This document shows, one piece after another, positions 46,668 through 54,617 of a stretch of 64,000 nucleotides of DNA. A model generated the notes under the pieces. It had not been told where the DNA came from, made no database searches, and worked only from the letters and a program-made list of their open reading frames with translations. The first letter of the stretch is position 1, and every line of letters starts with the position of its first letter. This DNA is from Basilea psittacipulmonis DSM 24701 (GTDB lineage Bacteria; Pseudomonadota; Gammaproteobacteria; Burkholderiales; Burkholderiaceae_B): assembly GCF_000743945.1 (NCBI RefSeq), contig NZ_CP009238.1, forward strand, positions 496,001 to 560,000. Direction: 5' to 3'. A program made the position numbers and the translations under genes.

Positions 46668-47582
46668 GTGTTAAAACAAAGAACAATTAAAACAAGTATT
46701 AGTAGCACGGGTATTAGTTTGCACAAAGGTCATCGTGTACAGATTACCTTTCGTCCTGCAGCAGAAAATACAGGCATTGTGTTTCATCGTATCGATACCC
46801 CGCAAGTACTAGATTTCCCAGCCTTAGCCGATAAAGTAGGCGATACACGGATGGCATCTGTTTTACAGAACGGTCAGTATAAAGTGTCAACAGTAGAACA
46901 TTTGATGTCTGCGATTGCTGGCTTGGGTATTGATAATCTTCACATCGATTTAGATGCTGAAGAAGTGCCTATTATGGACGGTAGTGCAGGCACTTTTGTT
47001 TTCTTACTAAAGTCTGCTGGCATTGAGGAACAACAAGCTCCTAAACGCTTTATCAGAGTGAAAAAACACATCAAAGTAGAAGATGGAGATAAGTGGGCGA
47101 GTCTTGAACCGCATAATGGCTTTAGTTTATCTTTTGGAATTGATTTTCGTCATCCCGCCATTAGTGCGACGGCAAATTATGCGACGGTAGATTTCTCAAA
47201 ACAATCTTATTCTAAAGACATCGCTAGAGCTCGTACCTTTGGCTTTGCCCAAGAAGTCGAAATGATGCGTAGTATGGGGCTTGCACGTGGCGGTAGTTTA
47301 GAAAATGCGATTGTATTAGACGAATATCGTATTTTGAACGCGGATGGCTTGCGTTACGAGGATGAATTCGTTAAACACAAAATTTTAGATGCAATCGGTG
47401 ATTTGTACTTGTTAGGAAAACCGTTGCTGGCCAGTTATCAGGCTTATAAGTCAGGACATGCCTTGAATAATATGCTGTGTCGTGCGTTGATGGCTGATGA
47501 GACAGCTTATGATATTGTTTCTTTTGAAAAGGAAGAAGATATCGAGGAAGGCTTGATAAGCATGGATTGGAAAGTTGCCTGA
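46668..47582 (+). CDS. lpxC: UDP-3-O-acyl-N-acetylglucosamine deacetylase
   Basis: LpxC catalyses the committed step of lipid A synthesis, a zinc-dependent deacetylation in the cytoplasm. The 304 residues begin at a GTG. The typical GVGLHSG is TGISLHKGH here. Zinc-site and catalytic regions are intact: [47 protein letters not shown] and [13 protein letters not shown]. It ends the dcw region as in many Gram-negative bacteria, but has its own promoter and terminator. Confidence 0.96.
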   Translation: MLKQRTIKTSISSTGISLHKGHRVQITFRPAAENTGIVFHRIDTPQVLDFPALADKVGDTRMASVLQNGQYKVSTVEHLMSAIAGLGIDNLHIDLDAEEVPIMDGSAGTFVFLLKSAGIEEQQAPKRFIRVKKHIKVEDGDKWASLEPHNGFSLSFGIDFRHPAISATANYATVDFSKQSYSKDIARARTFGFAQEVEMMRSMGLARGGSLENAIVLDEYRILNADGLRYEDEFVKHKILDAIGDLYLLGKPLLASYQAYKSGHALNNMLCRALMADETAYDIVSFEKEEDIEEGLISMDWKVA

Positions 47583-47604
47583 AAAGTGCAAAGAATAGAA
47601 ATGA

Positions 47605-47638
47605 GCGAACTGTTGATTTTCAATAGTTCGCTTTTTTT
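47605..47638 (+). terminator. Rho-independent terminator after lpxC
   Basis: The stem GCGAACTGTTG / CAATAGTTCGC (one mismatch) with a short T-rich loop is followed by seven T residues. Confidence 0.88.
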
Positions 47639-47740
47639 ATGGTTTATTTCTAACCGTGATAAGCTTCAAAAGTACAAGTGTGTGTCGATTAGCAAGTCTA
47701 TACGAAACTAGAAGTTTGGTGTGTGAGAAAAGTGGAAGGT

Positions 47741-48132
47741 GATAGGGTAATTGTTGCGTGGTTCAGTGCGTGAATGTGTGGGAAATGTAGGATTCTTGGG
47801 AGTGATGAGAGGTTAATTGTTACGAGCTTCAGGACGGTGAGTGTGTGGGAAACGTCAGATTCGTGATTGTGATAGGGTAATCGTTGAGTGGTTCGAGACG
47901 TTGAATGTGAGGGAAATGTAGGGTTCATGGGAGTGATGGGAGGTTAATTGTTACGAGCTTCTGGATGGTGAGTGTGTGTGAAATGTAGGATTTGTGGGGG
48001 CGATGAGGGTAATCGTTGCGTAGTTCAAGATGGCGAATGTGTGAGGGAAATGTCAGATTCGTGATTGTGATAGGTTAATCGTTACGTGGTTCTGGACGAT
48101 GAGTGTGTGTGAAATGTAGGATTCGTGGGGGT
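47741..48132. repeat. Tandem repeat array of about 65-bp units, six copies, G-rich strand
   Basis: Units start with GAT(A/G)(G)GG(G)TAAT(C/T)GTT at 47741, 47804, 47871, 47935, 48002 and 48069, spaced 63-67 bp. Each also contains GTGTG(T/G)GAAATGTAGGATTC or a close variant, and two recurring subtypes (GTCAGATTCGTGATTGTG and GTAGGATTCTTGGGAGTG) alternate. The plus strand is rich in G and T and has very little C. The array fills most of the 690-bp gap between lpxC and the BOF gene and has no coding potential. Confidence 0.9.
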
Positions 48133-48224
48133 GTAAAGCGTAAGATGGATGGGGAGAAAAATAGTCTGAAACTTTTTTTTGCTCATTAAGAATTTTTTAA
48201 TATTTATTTGTTCTAATACTCATT

Positions 48225-48241
48225 ACAAAGCGATGCTTTGT
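48225..48241. promoter_or_regulatory. Perfect inverted repeat before the BOF gene
   Basis: ACAAAGC-GAT-GCTTTGT is a perfect 17-bp inverted repeat 31 bp before the start codon. It may be an operator or a small hairpin in the leader; no regulator can be named. Confidence 0.45.
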
Positions 48242-48272
48242 TCCTTTTTGAAAATATGATGGAGTTATTAAT

Positions 48273-48686
48273 ATGAAAAAACTTTCAATTTTAACCGCTT
48301 TAGTATTAGCGACAGCCGCTGTGAATGCACACGCACAAGAAACGTTTGGTGATGTACCCACCACAAAAACACATAAAAGTGCCAAACATCATCAAAAACA
48401 TCAAGGTGGTTTTGTAGATCCTAAAGCCCCAATTAACAAGGTATCTGAATCGTCTCAATGGCAAGACGACCAAAGAATCGTGTTAGTCGGTCATATCGTT
48501 AAACAAGTGAATAAAGAAGACTATATTTTCCGTGATGACAGTGGTGAACTTCAAGTGGAAATTGAAAGAAAAGCTTGGAAAGGTACACAAGTAACCCCAG
48601 AGGATAAGGTAAAATTATTCGCTAAGGTAGATAAATCGGATAAGAAATTTGAAGTAGAAGTCAAACGTGTGGTGAAAGAAAAATAA
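48273..48686 (+). CDS. Periplasmic BOF (YgiW/YdeI) OB-fold protein
   Basis: A 137-residue exported protein: signal peptide KKLSILTALVLATAAVNAHA-QE with cleavage after about residue 21, a His/Lys-rich stretch (about 30-45) and an OB-fold of the YgiW/YdeI family (DQRIVLVGHIVKQVNKEDYIFRD and ELQVEIERKAWKG). Such proteins are linked to stress tolerance; E. coli ygiW lies next to qseBC, and the same arrangement is seen here. The His-rich segment could bind metal, which is inference. A hairpin with T-run lies between it and the response regulator gene. Confidence 0.88.
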   Translation: MKKLSILTALVLATAAVNAHAQETFGDVPTTKTHKSAKHHQKHQGGFVDPKAPINKVSESSQWQDDQRIVLVGHIVKQVNKEDYIFRDDSGELQVEIERKAWKGTQVTPEDKVKLFAKVDKSDKKFEVEVKRVVKEK

Positions 48687-48698
48687 ACCCCAAGAACA

Positions 48699-48730
48699 AA
48701 AAAAGCGGCTGAATTAAGTCGCTTTTTGTT
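48699..48730 (+). terminator. Terminator or attenuator between the BOF gene and qseB
   Basis: AAAAAGCG and CGCTTTTT pair across a 12-nt loop and run into a T-rich tail, 12 nt after the BOF stop and just before qseB. Without another visible promoter it may only partly separate the genes. Confidence 0.7.
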
Positions 48731-48747
48731 TATTTAAGGATGATAAT

Positions 48748-49407
48748 ATGCGTGTCTTATTGGTCGAGGATGATCAGTTAATCGCCAATGGTATTAAAGT
48801 TGGTTTACAAGCCTCTGGTTTTTTGGTGGATAGTTTTGAGGATGGTCAAAGTGCTGTTCATGCTATAGAAGCGGCTGCGTATGATGCGGTGGTACTGGAT
48901 TTGACGCTACCGAAACTTGATGGTTTGGAGGTATTAAAGATATGGCGACAACGAAAAATAAAGACACCTGTATTAATTTTAACCGCCAGAGATGCGTTGG
49001 ATGAAAGAGTTCAAGGCTTGCAATTAGGTGCAGATGATTATTTGTGCAAACCATTTGAATTATTGGAGTTAACAGCCAGACTTCAAGCATTGATAAGAAG
49101 AAGCCATGGTTATGTGGATTCGGTATTGAGTCATCAAGACGTGGTCATGAATATGGCCACACGCACGGTTACGCTAAAAGGTGAGCCTTTAAATTTAACA
49201 TCCAAAGAATATCATTTATTGTCACTTTTTCTTTTGAACCCTGAAAGCGTGTTGACACGTGAATTCATCGAAGAGAAGTTATATAGTTGGGATGATGAAG
49301 TCAGTAGCAACGCTTTGGAAGTGTACATCCATCATTTGAGAAAGAAATTAGGTAATACATTCATTAAAACTGTGCATGGTGTGGGATATACATTGGGCAA
49401 AGCGTGA
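48748..49407 (+). CDS. qseB: OmpR-family response regulator, QseB-like
   Basis: A 219-residue response regulator: receiver domain MRVLLVEDDQLIANGIK with phospho-acceptor Asp51 in VVLDLTLPKLDG, the conserved Lys in DDYLCKPFELLELTAR, and a winged-helix domain with LTSKEYHLLSLFLL, SNALEVYIHHLRKKLG and the terminal TVHGVGYTLG. It matches QseB/PmrA-type regulators; context with the BOF gene and a QseC-like kinase favours QseB. Its last five codons are also the first part of the 55-bp repeat that follows. Confidence 0.88.
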   Translation: MRVLLVEDDQLIANGIKVGLQASGFLVDSFEDGQSAVHAIEAAAYDAVVLDLTLPKLDGLEVLKIWRQRKIKTPVLILTARDALDERVQGLQLGADDYLCKPFELLELTARLQALIRRSHGYVDSVLSHQDVVMNMATRTVTLKGEPLNLTSKEYHLLSLFLLNPESVLTREFIEEKLYSWDDEVSSNALEVYIHHLRKKLGNTFIKTVHGVGYTLGKA

Positions 49408-49660
49408 TGGATGTGAGTATTAGGGTTGAAGCGGTGTGTAGTGGATGTTGGGCAAAGCGAGATGGATGTGAGCGTTAGGATTAGAGCGGTGTGCAGTGGA
49501 TGTTGGGTAAAGCGTGATGGATGTGAGCGTTAGGATTGAAGCGGTGTGTGGTGGATGTTGAGCAAAGCGTGATGGATGTGAGTGTTAGGATTAGAGCGGT
49601 GTGTAGTGGATGTTGAGCAAGGCGTGATGGATGTGAGCGTTAGGATTAGAGCGGTGTGTG
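49401..49660. repeat. 55-bp tandem repeat array between qseB and qseC, five copies
   Basis: Copies start at 49401, 49456, 49511, 49566 and 49621, exactly 55 bp apart, each beginning with (A/G)GCG(T/A)GATGGATGTGAG(C/T). The first copy includes the end of the response regulator gene (GGCAAAGCG-TGA), and the fifth breaks off in the ribosome binding site of the kinase gene. The plus strand holds only a few C per unit. Stops occur in all frames, so the array is not translated. Confidence 0.93.
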
Positions 49661-49667
49661 GGGGTGA

Positions 49668-51041
49668 ATGAATATGAAAATTAGAAGTTTACGTTTAAGG
49701 TTAATCATCGCTTTGAGTTTATTGTCCTTGATATTTTGGACGATTTCGGGTGTATTGGTATGGTTACGTGCCAGTGAAGAAGTCAATGAGCTATTCGATG
49801 CACAACAAATTCTTTTTGCACAAAGATTAGCCAGTTCAAACCTGCATGAACTGTTAAATGCTTCTGAACCGAGAAAAAGACTGATACAAAGACAGAAAAG
49901 AAAATACAGAAAAATTAATATTGAAGATGATGCCTTGGCATTTGCCGTGTTTTCAAGGGATGGTAATTTATTGTTAAGCGATGGTCGTAATGGCGATGAT
50001 TTTTATTTTGTGAACAAAAGAGGTTTTTCGATTGATCGCATCAAGGATGACGATGAGAAATGGCGTATCTTTTGGTTACCATCTGCTAATGGAAAATTAA
50101 TGATTGCAGTGGGGCAGGAAGTTGATTATCGTCAGTCATTGATACGAAAAATTGTTTTTGCTCAGTTGTGGGTATGGTTGCTGGCATTGCCTTTATTGTT
50201 GATTTTGATTACTTGGGTCATCCATCAAGAGCTAAAATCCTTGCGAAAGGTGGGGCGGGCATTGTCTGAACGTAAACCAGAGGATCAAAGCAAATTAAAA
50301 ACGAATGATGTGCCAAGTGAAGTGTTGCCTTTGGTCGATAGTTTAAATAATTTTTTTGAACGTACGAGTCGCCAATTATTGAGAGAAAGGCGATTTACAT
50401 CTGATGCAGCTCATGAATTAAGAAGCCCTTTGACCGCATTAAGTGTGCAAGTACAAGTTGCTCAAATGTCGGGACAAAATCCAAGTGTTCGTGAACAAGC
50501 TTTGCAAAATTTGACGTTAGGGATTCATCGAGCCAGTCAGTTAATCGACCAATTATTAGTGCTATCGCGACTGGATTCGGTCAAAGAATTAGAGGAAATT
50601 GAGCATATTGCATGGGAAAAACTTATTCGTTCTTTAATAGGAGAAATGTACGCTCAAGCACAGAAATCGCAGATTGAGTTGCGATATATTGAACAGGGTC
50701 GTCCCGACAATGTGAACGGTCAAAGTATGCTACTTTCCTTGATGTTGAGAAATTTAATCGATAATGCCATTAAATACTCAAAACCATCTAGTGTGGTTGA
50801 ACTTGTTTTGAATCGTGATTCCTTAGTTGTGAGGGATAATGGCGGTGGATTGCCACTTCATGAATTTGACAAGCTCGGTCAACGATTCTATCGTGCTGCA
50901 GGTCAAAATGAGAAAGGTAGTGGATTGGGATTGTCGATTGTGAAGCGTATTGCTGAGTTACATCATTTTAATGTGGCCTTTCACCCTGTTTTTCAAGGAC
51001 AAGATATTATCGGATTTGAAGCAGAAATACGATTTGCCTAG
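49668..51041 (+). CDS. qseC: Sensor histidine kinase, QseC-like
   Basis: A 457-residue inner-membrane sensor kinase: a membrane helix at about 8-30, a periplasmic region to about 160, a second helix at about 165-185, HAMP-like linker, and a dimerisation domain with the phospho-acceptor in DAAHELRSPLTALSVQ. The ATPase domain has the N box MLRNLIDNAIKYS, G1 DNGGGLP and G2 GSGLGLSIVKRIAELH. It pairs with the upstream regulator. GGGGGTGA directly precedes the ATG pair at 49668 and 49674, and either could be the start. The 260-bp repeat array between the two genes is unusual for such an operon. Confidence 0.88.
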   Translation: MNMKIRSLRLRLIIALSLLSLIFWTISGVLVWLRASEEVNELFDAQQILFAQRLASSNLHELLNASEPRKRLIQRQKRKYRKINIEDDALAFAVFSRDGNLLLSDGRNGDDFYFVNKRGFSIDRIKDDDEKWRIFWLPSANGKLMIAVGQEVDYRQSLIRKIVFAQLWVWLLALPLLLILITWVIHQELKSLRKVGRALSERKPEDQSKLKTNDVPSEVLPLVDSLNNFFERTSRQLLRERRFTSDAAHELRSPLTALSVQVQVAQMSGQNPSVREQALQNLTLGIHRASQLIDQLLVLSRLDSVKELEEIEHIAWEKLIRSLIGEMYAQAQKSQIELRYIEQGRPDNVNGQSMLLSLMLRNLIDNAIKYSKPSSVVELVLNRDSLVVRDNGGGLPLHEFDKLGQRFYRAAGQNEKGSGLGLSIVKRIAELHHFNVAFHPVFQGQDIIGFEAEIRFA

Positions 51042-51200
51042 GTTTTTTTAATTCTCGCCAAACGCATCATGATATCGTTTAAAAGCTAGATTTTTCCAGT
51101 GTTTTGAGGATATTGATTGTATCTGCTTCGTGTTATGAAATAGTGGAATGAGTAGGTTTTTTCAATGTTCCAGTGATGTTTGATGAGATAAACGTGTTGA

Positions 51201-51227
51201 CCTATCTCCTTTTGGGTAGGAGATAGG
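51201..51227. other. Perfect 9-bp inverted repeat between qseC and hslO
   Basis: CCTATCTCC-N9-GGAGATAGG lies between the convergent qseC and hslO genes. It has no T-run on either strand, so it is a weak candidate for a bidirectional terminator or a 3'-end stabiliser. Confidence 0.5.
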
Positions 51228-51237
51228 AATGAGAACA

Positions 51238-52107
51238 TTAAGAACGTTTCTGGAATAAAGTCATGCAATCGTTTTCGGTAAAATGGTATTTAGCACCACA
51301 AAAATGGCAGTTAACATTGATTTCGCCACCTTGTTCCTGAAGTGTTTCTTTGACTTCTTCTTGGCCCAAAGACAATAACATACCCTCTACGCGTTCTCTA
51401 GAACAACTGCAATGAAAGACGACAGGCTGTTCTTCGAATTTAATCAAATTATCTTCCCAATACAAACGGTGAATGAATTCATCCGTATTCAACATAAGTA
51501 ATTCGGCCGATTGGATGGTTTGGGCAATGGCACAGGCATGATTCCATGTCTCTTCAATTTCTTGTGCAGAAATGTTTTCTGAAGTGGGCAATTTTTGAAG
51601 TAGAAAACCTGCGGCACGGTCTGAATCTGCACTTAACCATAAACGGGTATCTAACTGTTCGGATTGCTTCATATAACCCTCGAGCATTTGGGCAATATTA
51701 TCACCTGTGATAGGGACAATGCCTTGGTATAGCTGGGTATTTTCTTGCATCAGAATAATGGCAAATCGGCCTTTTCCGTGAGCATTCGCCAGTTCAGAAA
51801 ATGAATGAGGTAGGGGCTGATCGTCTTCTTTTAGTTTGACACTGGTGCGGATCTTGAGATCATGCGTACACTCAACCACGAGTAATTCTAAGGGCCCATC
51901 TCCTTGGATTTGCATCAAAAGAGAACCCGAGAATTTAAGGTTTCCAGCCAGTAAGACGGCTGCGGCGGTCAACTCTCCCAGAATTTCAATGATAAAAGGA
52001 GGGTAATGGTGGTGTTTTTGGGATGCTTCCCAAGATGCTTGAAGTGCTGTATGTTCAATACGAACAGAACGGTTTTCAAATAAATATTTGCTTAGTGTAT
52101 CAGCCAT
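51238..52107 (-). CDS. hslO: Redox-regulated chaperone Hsp33
   Basis: Hsp33 is a cytoplasmic holdase switched on by oxidation. The 289-residue protein has the N-terminal substrate-binding fold (GGNLKF-type AAVLLAGNLKFSGSL) and the C-terminal zinc switch with the four cysteines in VFHCSCSRERVEG and VNCHFCGAKYHF (CxC and CxxC). It is next to the gamma-carbonic anhydrase gene, with 2 nt between them. Confidence 0.95.
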   Translation of the reverse strand: MADTLSKYLFENRSVRIEHTALQASWEASQKHHHYPPFIIEILGELTAAAVLLAGNLKFSGSLLMQIQGDGPLELLVVECTHDLKIRTSVKLKEDDQPLPHSFSELANAHGKGRFAIILMQENTQLYQGIVPITGDNIAQMLEGYMKQSEQLDTRLWLSADSDRAAGFLLQKLPTSENISAQEIEETWNHACAIAQTIQSAELLMLNTDEFIHRLYWEDNLIKFEEQPVVFHCSCSRERVEGMLLSLGQEEVKETLQEQGGEINVNCHFCGAKYHFTENDCMTLFQKRS

Positions 52108-52109
52108 AA

Positions 52110-52631
52110 TTAATCTAAACGTTTAAGATGATGTTTGTAGGTTTGGGCCTGTTCGACATAATGACGAGTATTTGCGTGCATCGCTTCAATATCTTGAGGG
52201 GTAAGAGTTCGAACGACTTTGGCAATACCAATGACAAGGCTATTATCCGGTATTTCCTTACCCTCAGGGATAATGGCACCCGCACCGATTAAGCAATTCT
52301 TGCCAATTTTCGCATGGTTTAAGATAATCGCTGACATACCAATTAAGGAACCATCGCCGATATGACAGCCGTGAAGCATAGCTTGATGGCCAACAGTCAC
52401 GTTTTCGCCAATGAACAAAGGAACCCCCGCATCCACGTGCAAAACACTGGATTCCTGAATATTAGAACCTGCACCGACATAAATAGGTGCGTTGTCACCA
52501 CGGATACTTACATGCGACCATACGGATGTGTTTTTCTCTAACGTCACGTCACCAATGACGGTTGCATTTTCAAAAACATATGCAGAAGCATCGATTTTGG
52601 GTTGTTTGCCTAAAATTTCATAGATAGCCAT
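52110..52631 (-). CDS. Gamma-carbonic anhydrase family protein (YrdA/PaaY-like)
   Basis: A 173-residue left-handed beta-helix protein with hexapeptide repeats such as YVFENATVIGDV and SVWSHVSIRGD. Possible zinc ligands are His in SSVLHVDAG and the pair in VTVGHQAMLHGCHIGD. The family contains the archaeal gamma-carbonic anhydrases and many bacterial proteins whose activity has not been proven. It is probably co-transcribed with hslO downstream and the AMP-binding protein gene upstream. Confidence 0.88.
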   Translation of the reverse strand: MAIYEILGKQPKIDASAYVFENATVIGDVTLEKNTSVWSHVSIRGDNAPIYVGAGSNIQESSVLHVDAGVPLFIGENVTVGHQAMLHGCHIGDGSLIGMSAIILNHAKIGKNCLIGAGAIIPEGKEIPDNSLVIGIAKVVRTLTPQDIEAMHANTRHYVEQAQTYKHHLKRLD

Positions 52632-52699
52632 ATTAAATTGTCCAATAAAAAGATAATGACTTCATTATGAAGACTCAGGATAAACAATACAATAGGTAT

Positions 52700-54034
52700 T
52701 TACGATATTTTCCAAAGTCGGCCATATTCATCAAATTTTGCTTTGATGCCAAGATTAATGCTTTCGGCATCCACATAATCGTGACGATGACGTTGTTTGT
52801 CTTTCCAATACATTTTAGAAATGATGGGGTCAGGGTAATCGTGTTTGTCGTTTAAGAAAATATGGAGATCACCAACTTCACCGTTTGCCACTTCCTTACC
52901 TTTTGCGTTGAAAATAGCGAGTTTATGCCCTGGATAAGGCATCCCCAACGAACGTACATCAGCTTGAGGCCATTTGATATTCGCATCGCCTGCAATATAA
53001 AACGCTTTAGGATGAGAGAAAAAGGTATTGATAGTAGTGTGAAGATTCGCTTCAATCCAGTCTTTGGTGTCTTGTGAAAGATCAGAAGACTCACACGCAA
53101 TATTACGAATATTAATGTCGTAGTCTGAAATTTGTTCAGACGTAATGTTTTCTTTGATTCTATCTAGTTCTTTGGCAGTGATTAAAATATTCGTGACTTG
53201 GTAATGCTGCAATAGATTAAATAGACGAGGCATCGTTCGACCTGAAGGACAGCCTACTATGGTGTTGCCAAAGTATAAAACAGGCAATAAAGCATGGATA
53301 ATACCTTTTGGAGTATCAAATCCATAGTTACTCCAGAAAATATCACCTGTTTGGGGGTACCAATTTTGTGAGCAGACAAAACCTGGCAAAGTGCCGATGA
53401 GACAGCTATGAGTAAAGATTTCTGATTCCAAGGAATTCGGATCGTCTGAATACATCAAAATAGCGGGTGTACTGGCACTGGTTTGGGTAAAGAGAGGGTG
53501 AGTATCTTGTCTAGCCAATAAGGTTCGCCACTGGATAAGACGTTCATCTTCTGTATGGATGCCAATAATCTGTTTGACTGTTGACGCATTATCAATCGCC
53601 CCCATGACATTGCTGATAGTCGTATGATCAATGACGGCAACTTTAGCTTGGGTATCGATAAATCTGGCTTGGTATTGTGCTGAAGTGAGGTTAGCAGGAA
53701 GTGGAACCGCCAAAGCACCTACTGTTAGGGCCGCTAATACACAGACAGCGGCTTCAGCACTGTGTTGGGTAATAATCAAAATACGGTCTTGAGGACGCAC
53801 GCCCATTCTCAAAAAGCCACGAGCCAGTTTCGTCACCGTATCGGCAAGTTTTTTATAACTGTATTCAGTTAACTGACCTACCTGATCTTCAAAGAAGATA
53901 GCAGCACGTCTTGCTTCATGTGGATTTGCCGCCCATCGGTGACAACACATCTCCGCAATATTTAAATTATGAGGAATCAACCACTCAAATTCATTATAAA
54001 GTGATTGGTATTGACTATAATCTTTCGTACTCAT
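52700..54034 (-). CDS. Degenerate AMP-binding (acyl-CoA-synthetase-like) protein lacking its C-terminal domain
   Basis: About 444 residues resemble the N-terminal domain of acetyl/acyl-CoA synthetases: IPHNLNIAEMCCHRWA near the start and DRILIITQHSAEAAVCVLAALTVGALAVPL. Two key parts are missing. The P-loop, normally a TSGTTGxPKG-type motif, reads LMYSDDPNSLESEIFTH (residues about 194-208). The chain stops at DEYGRLWKIS, where the hinge and the roughly 110-residue catalytic lid should follow. No continuation is seen in other frames of the next 68 bases. The frame itself is clean, so it looks like a stable pseudoenzyme rather than a fresh pseudogene. I prefer the ATG at 54034, but the frame is open to 54073. 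Confidence 0.75.
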   Translation of the reverse strand: MSTKDYSQYQSLYNEFEWLIPHNLNIAEMCCHRWAANPHEARRAAIFFEDQVGQLTEYSYKKLADTVTKLARGFLRMGVRPQDRILIITQHSAEAAVCVLAALTVGALAVPLPANLTSAQYQARFIDTQAKVAVIDHTTISNVMGAIDNASTVKQIIGIHTEDERLIQWRTLLARQDTHPLFTQTSASTPAILMYSDDPNSLESEIFTHSCLIGTLPGFVCSQNWYPQTGDIFWSNYGFDTPKGIIHALLPVLYFGNTIVGCPSGRTMPRLFNLLQHYQVTNILITAKELDRIKENITSEQISDYDINIRNIACESSDLSQDTKDWIEANLHTTINTFFSHPKAFYIAGDANIKWPQADVRSLGMPYPGHKLAIFNAKGKEVANGEVGDLHIFLNDKHDYPDPIISKMYWKDKQRHRHDYVDAESINLGIKAKFDEYGRLWKIS

Positions 54035-54134
54035 GACACTTTTACCCTGTAAAGATAGGGGGTATTCTAACATTTAAAGAGGTTACTGCCAATAAGTAAA
54101 TCTAAGCGATAGTAACATTTGTTTTAAATATCAT

Positions 54135-54617
54135 CTATTTTGTTGATACTAAAGCTGTTTTGCTGATGATTTCGTGAAGCATGAGGCGTTTTTTGTTGAA
54201 AAAACTAGGCAAAAAATTACTCAAAGGCGATAGGACAAAGAAAATGTACAAACGCTTATCTTCGCATGCTTGACTGATAGCATACATCAAGCCACAAAAC
54301 AACAAAGGCAATACCCAACTTAATACATATCGCAGGATAAGCTGTAAACCATTGGGGTGGTTCGTGTTAAATGAAATGAGTTTGATATGCCACGTTTTCA
54401 TGGCTAAGGTTTGTCCACCTTTTCGCCAACAGATAAAAAAGTACATGCCATAGGCCAAAAATAATACGCTGGACGTTAACGTATGCGGTAATTCCCCTGT
54501 TTTTTTGATGATTTCAAGCAGTAGGACGACGATTAAGCTAAGTGCCAATAAAATAACGTATTCGTAAATCATGGACGCTAGTACACGTTTTTTGGGTGCT
54601 AGGATGTAATTATTCAT
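54135..54617 (-). CDS. RDD-family membrane protein
   Basis: A 160-residue protein with four likely membrane helices and the RDD signs: KRVLASMIYEYVILL in the first helix, where the namesake Asp residues are not kept, and CWRKGGQTLAMKTWHIKLI after the second. RDD proteins are small transport-like membrane proteins, mostly uncharacterised. The start overlaps the end of rlmL by 8 nt, so the two are made together, as is common in this order. Confidence 0.82.
   Translation of the reverse strand: MNNYILAPKKRVLASMIYEYVILLALSLIVVLLLEIIKKTGELPHTLTSSVLFLAYGMYFFICWRKGGQTLAMKTWHIKLISFNTNHPNGLQLILRYVLSWVLPLLFCGLMYAISQACEDKRLYIFFVLSPLSNFLPSFFNKKRLMLHEIISKTALVSTK

Noticed and set aside
47698..47928. A 76-codon minus-strand open frame
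   Set aside because: It lies inside the G/T-rich repeat array and its repetitive translation simply reflects the repeats.
51201..51227. Rho-independent terminator for qseC or hslO
   Set aside because: The stem is good but there is no T-run on either strand, so I list it only as an inverted repeat.
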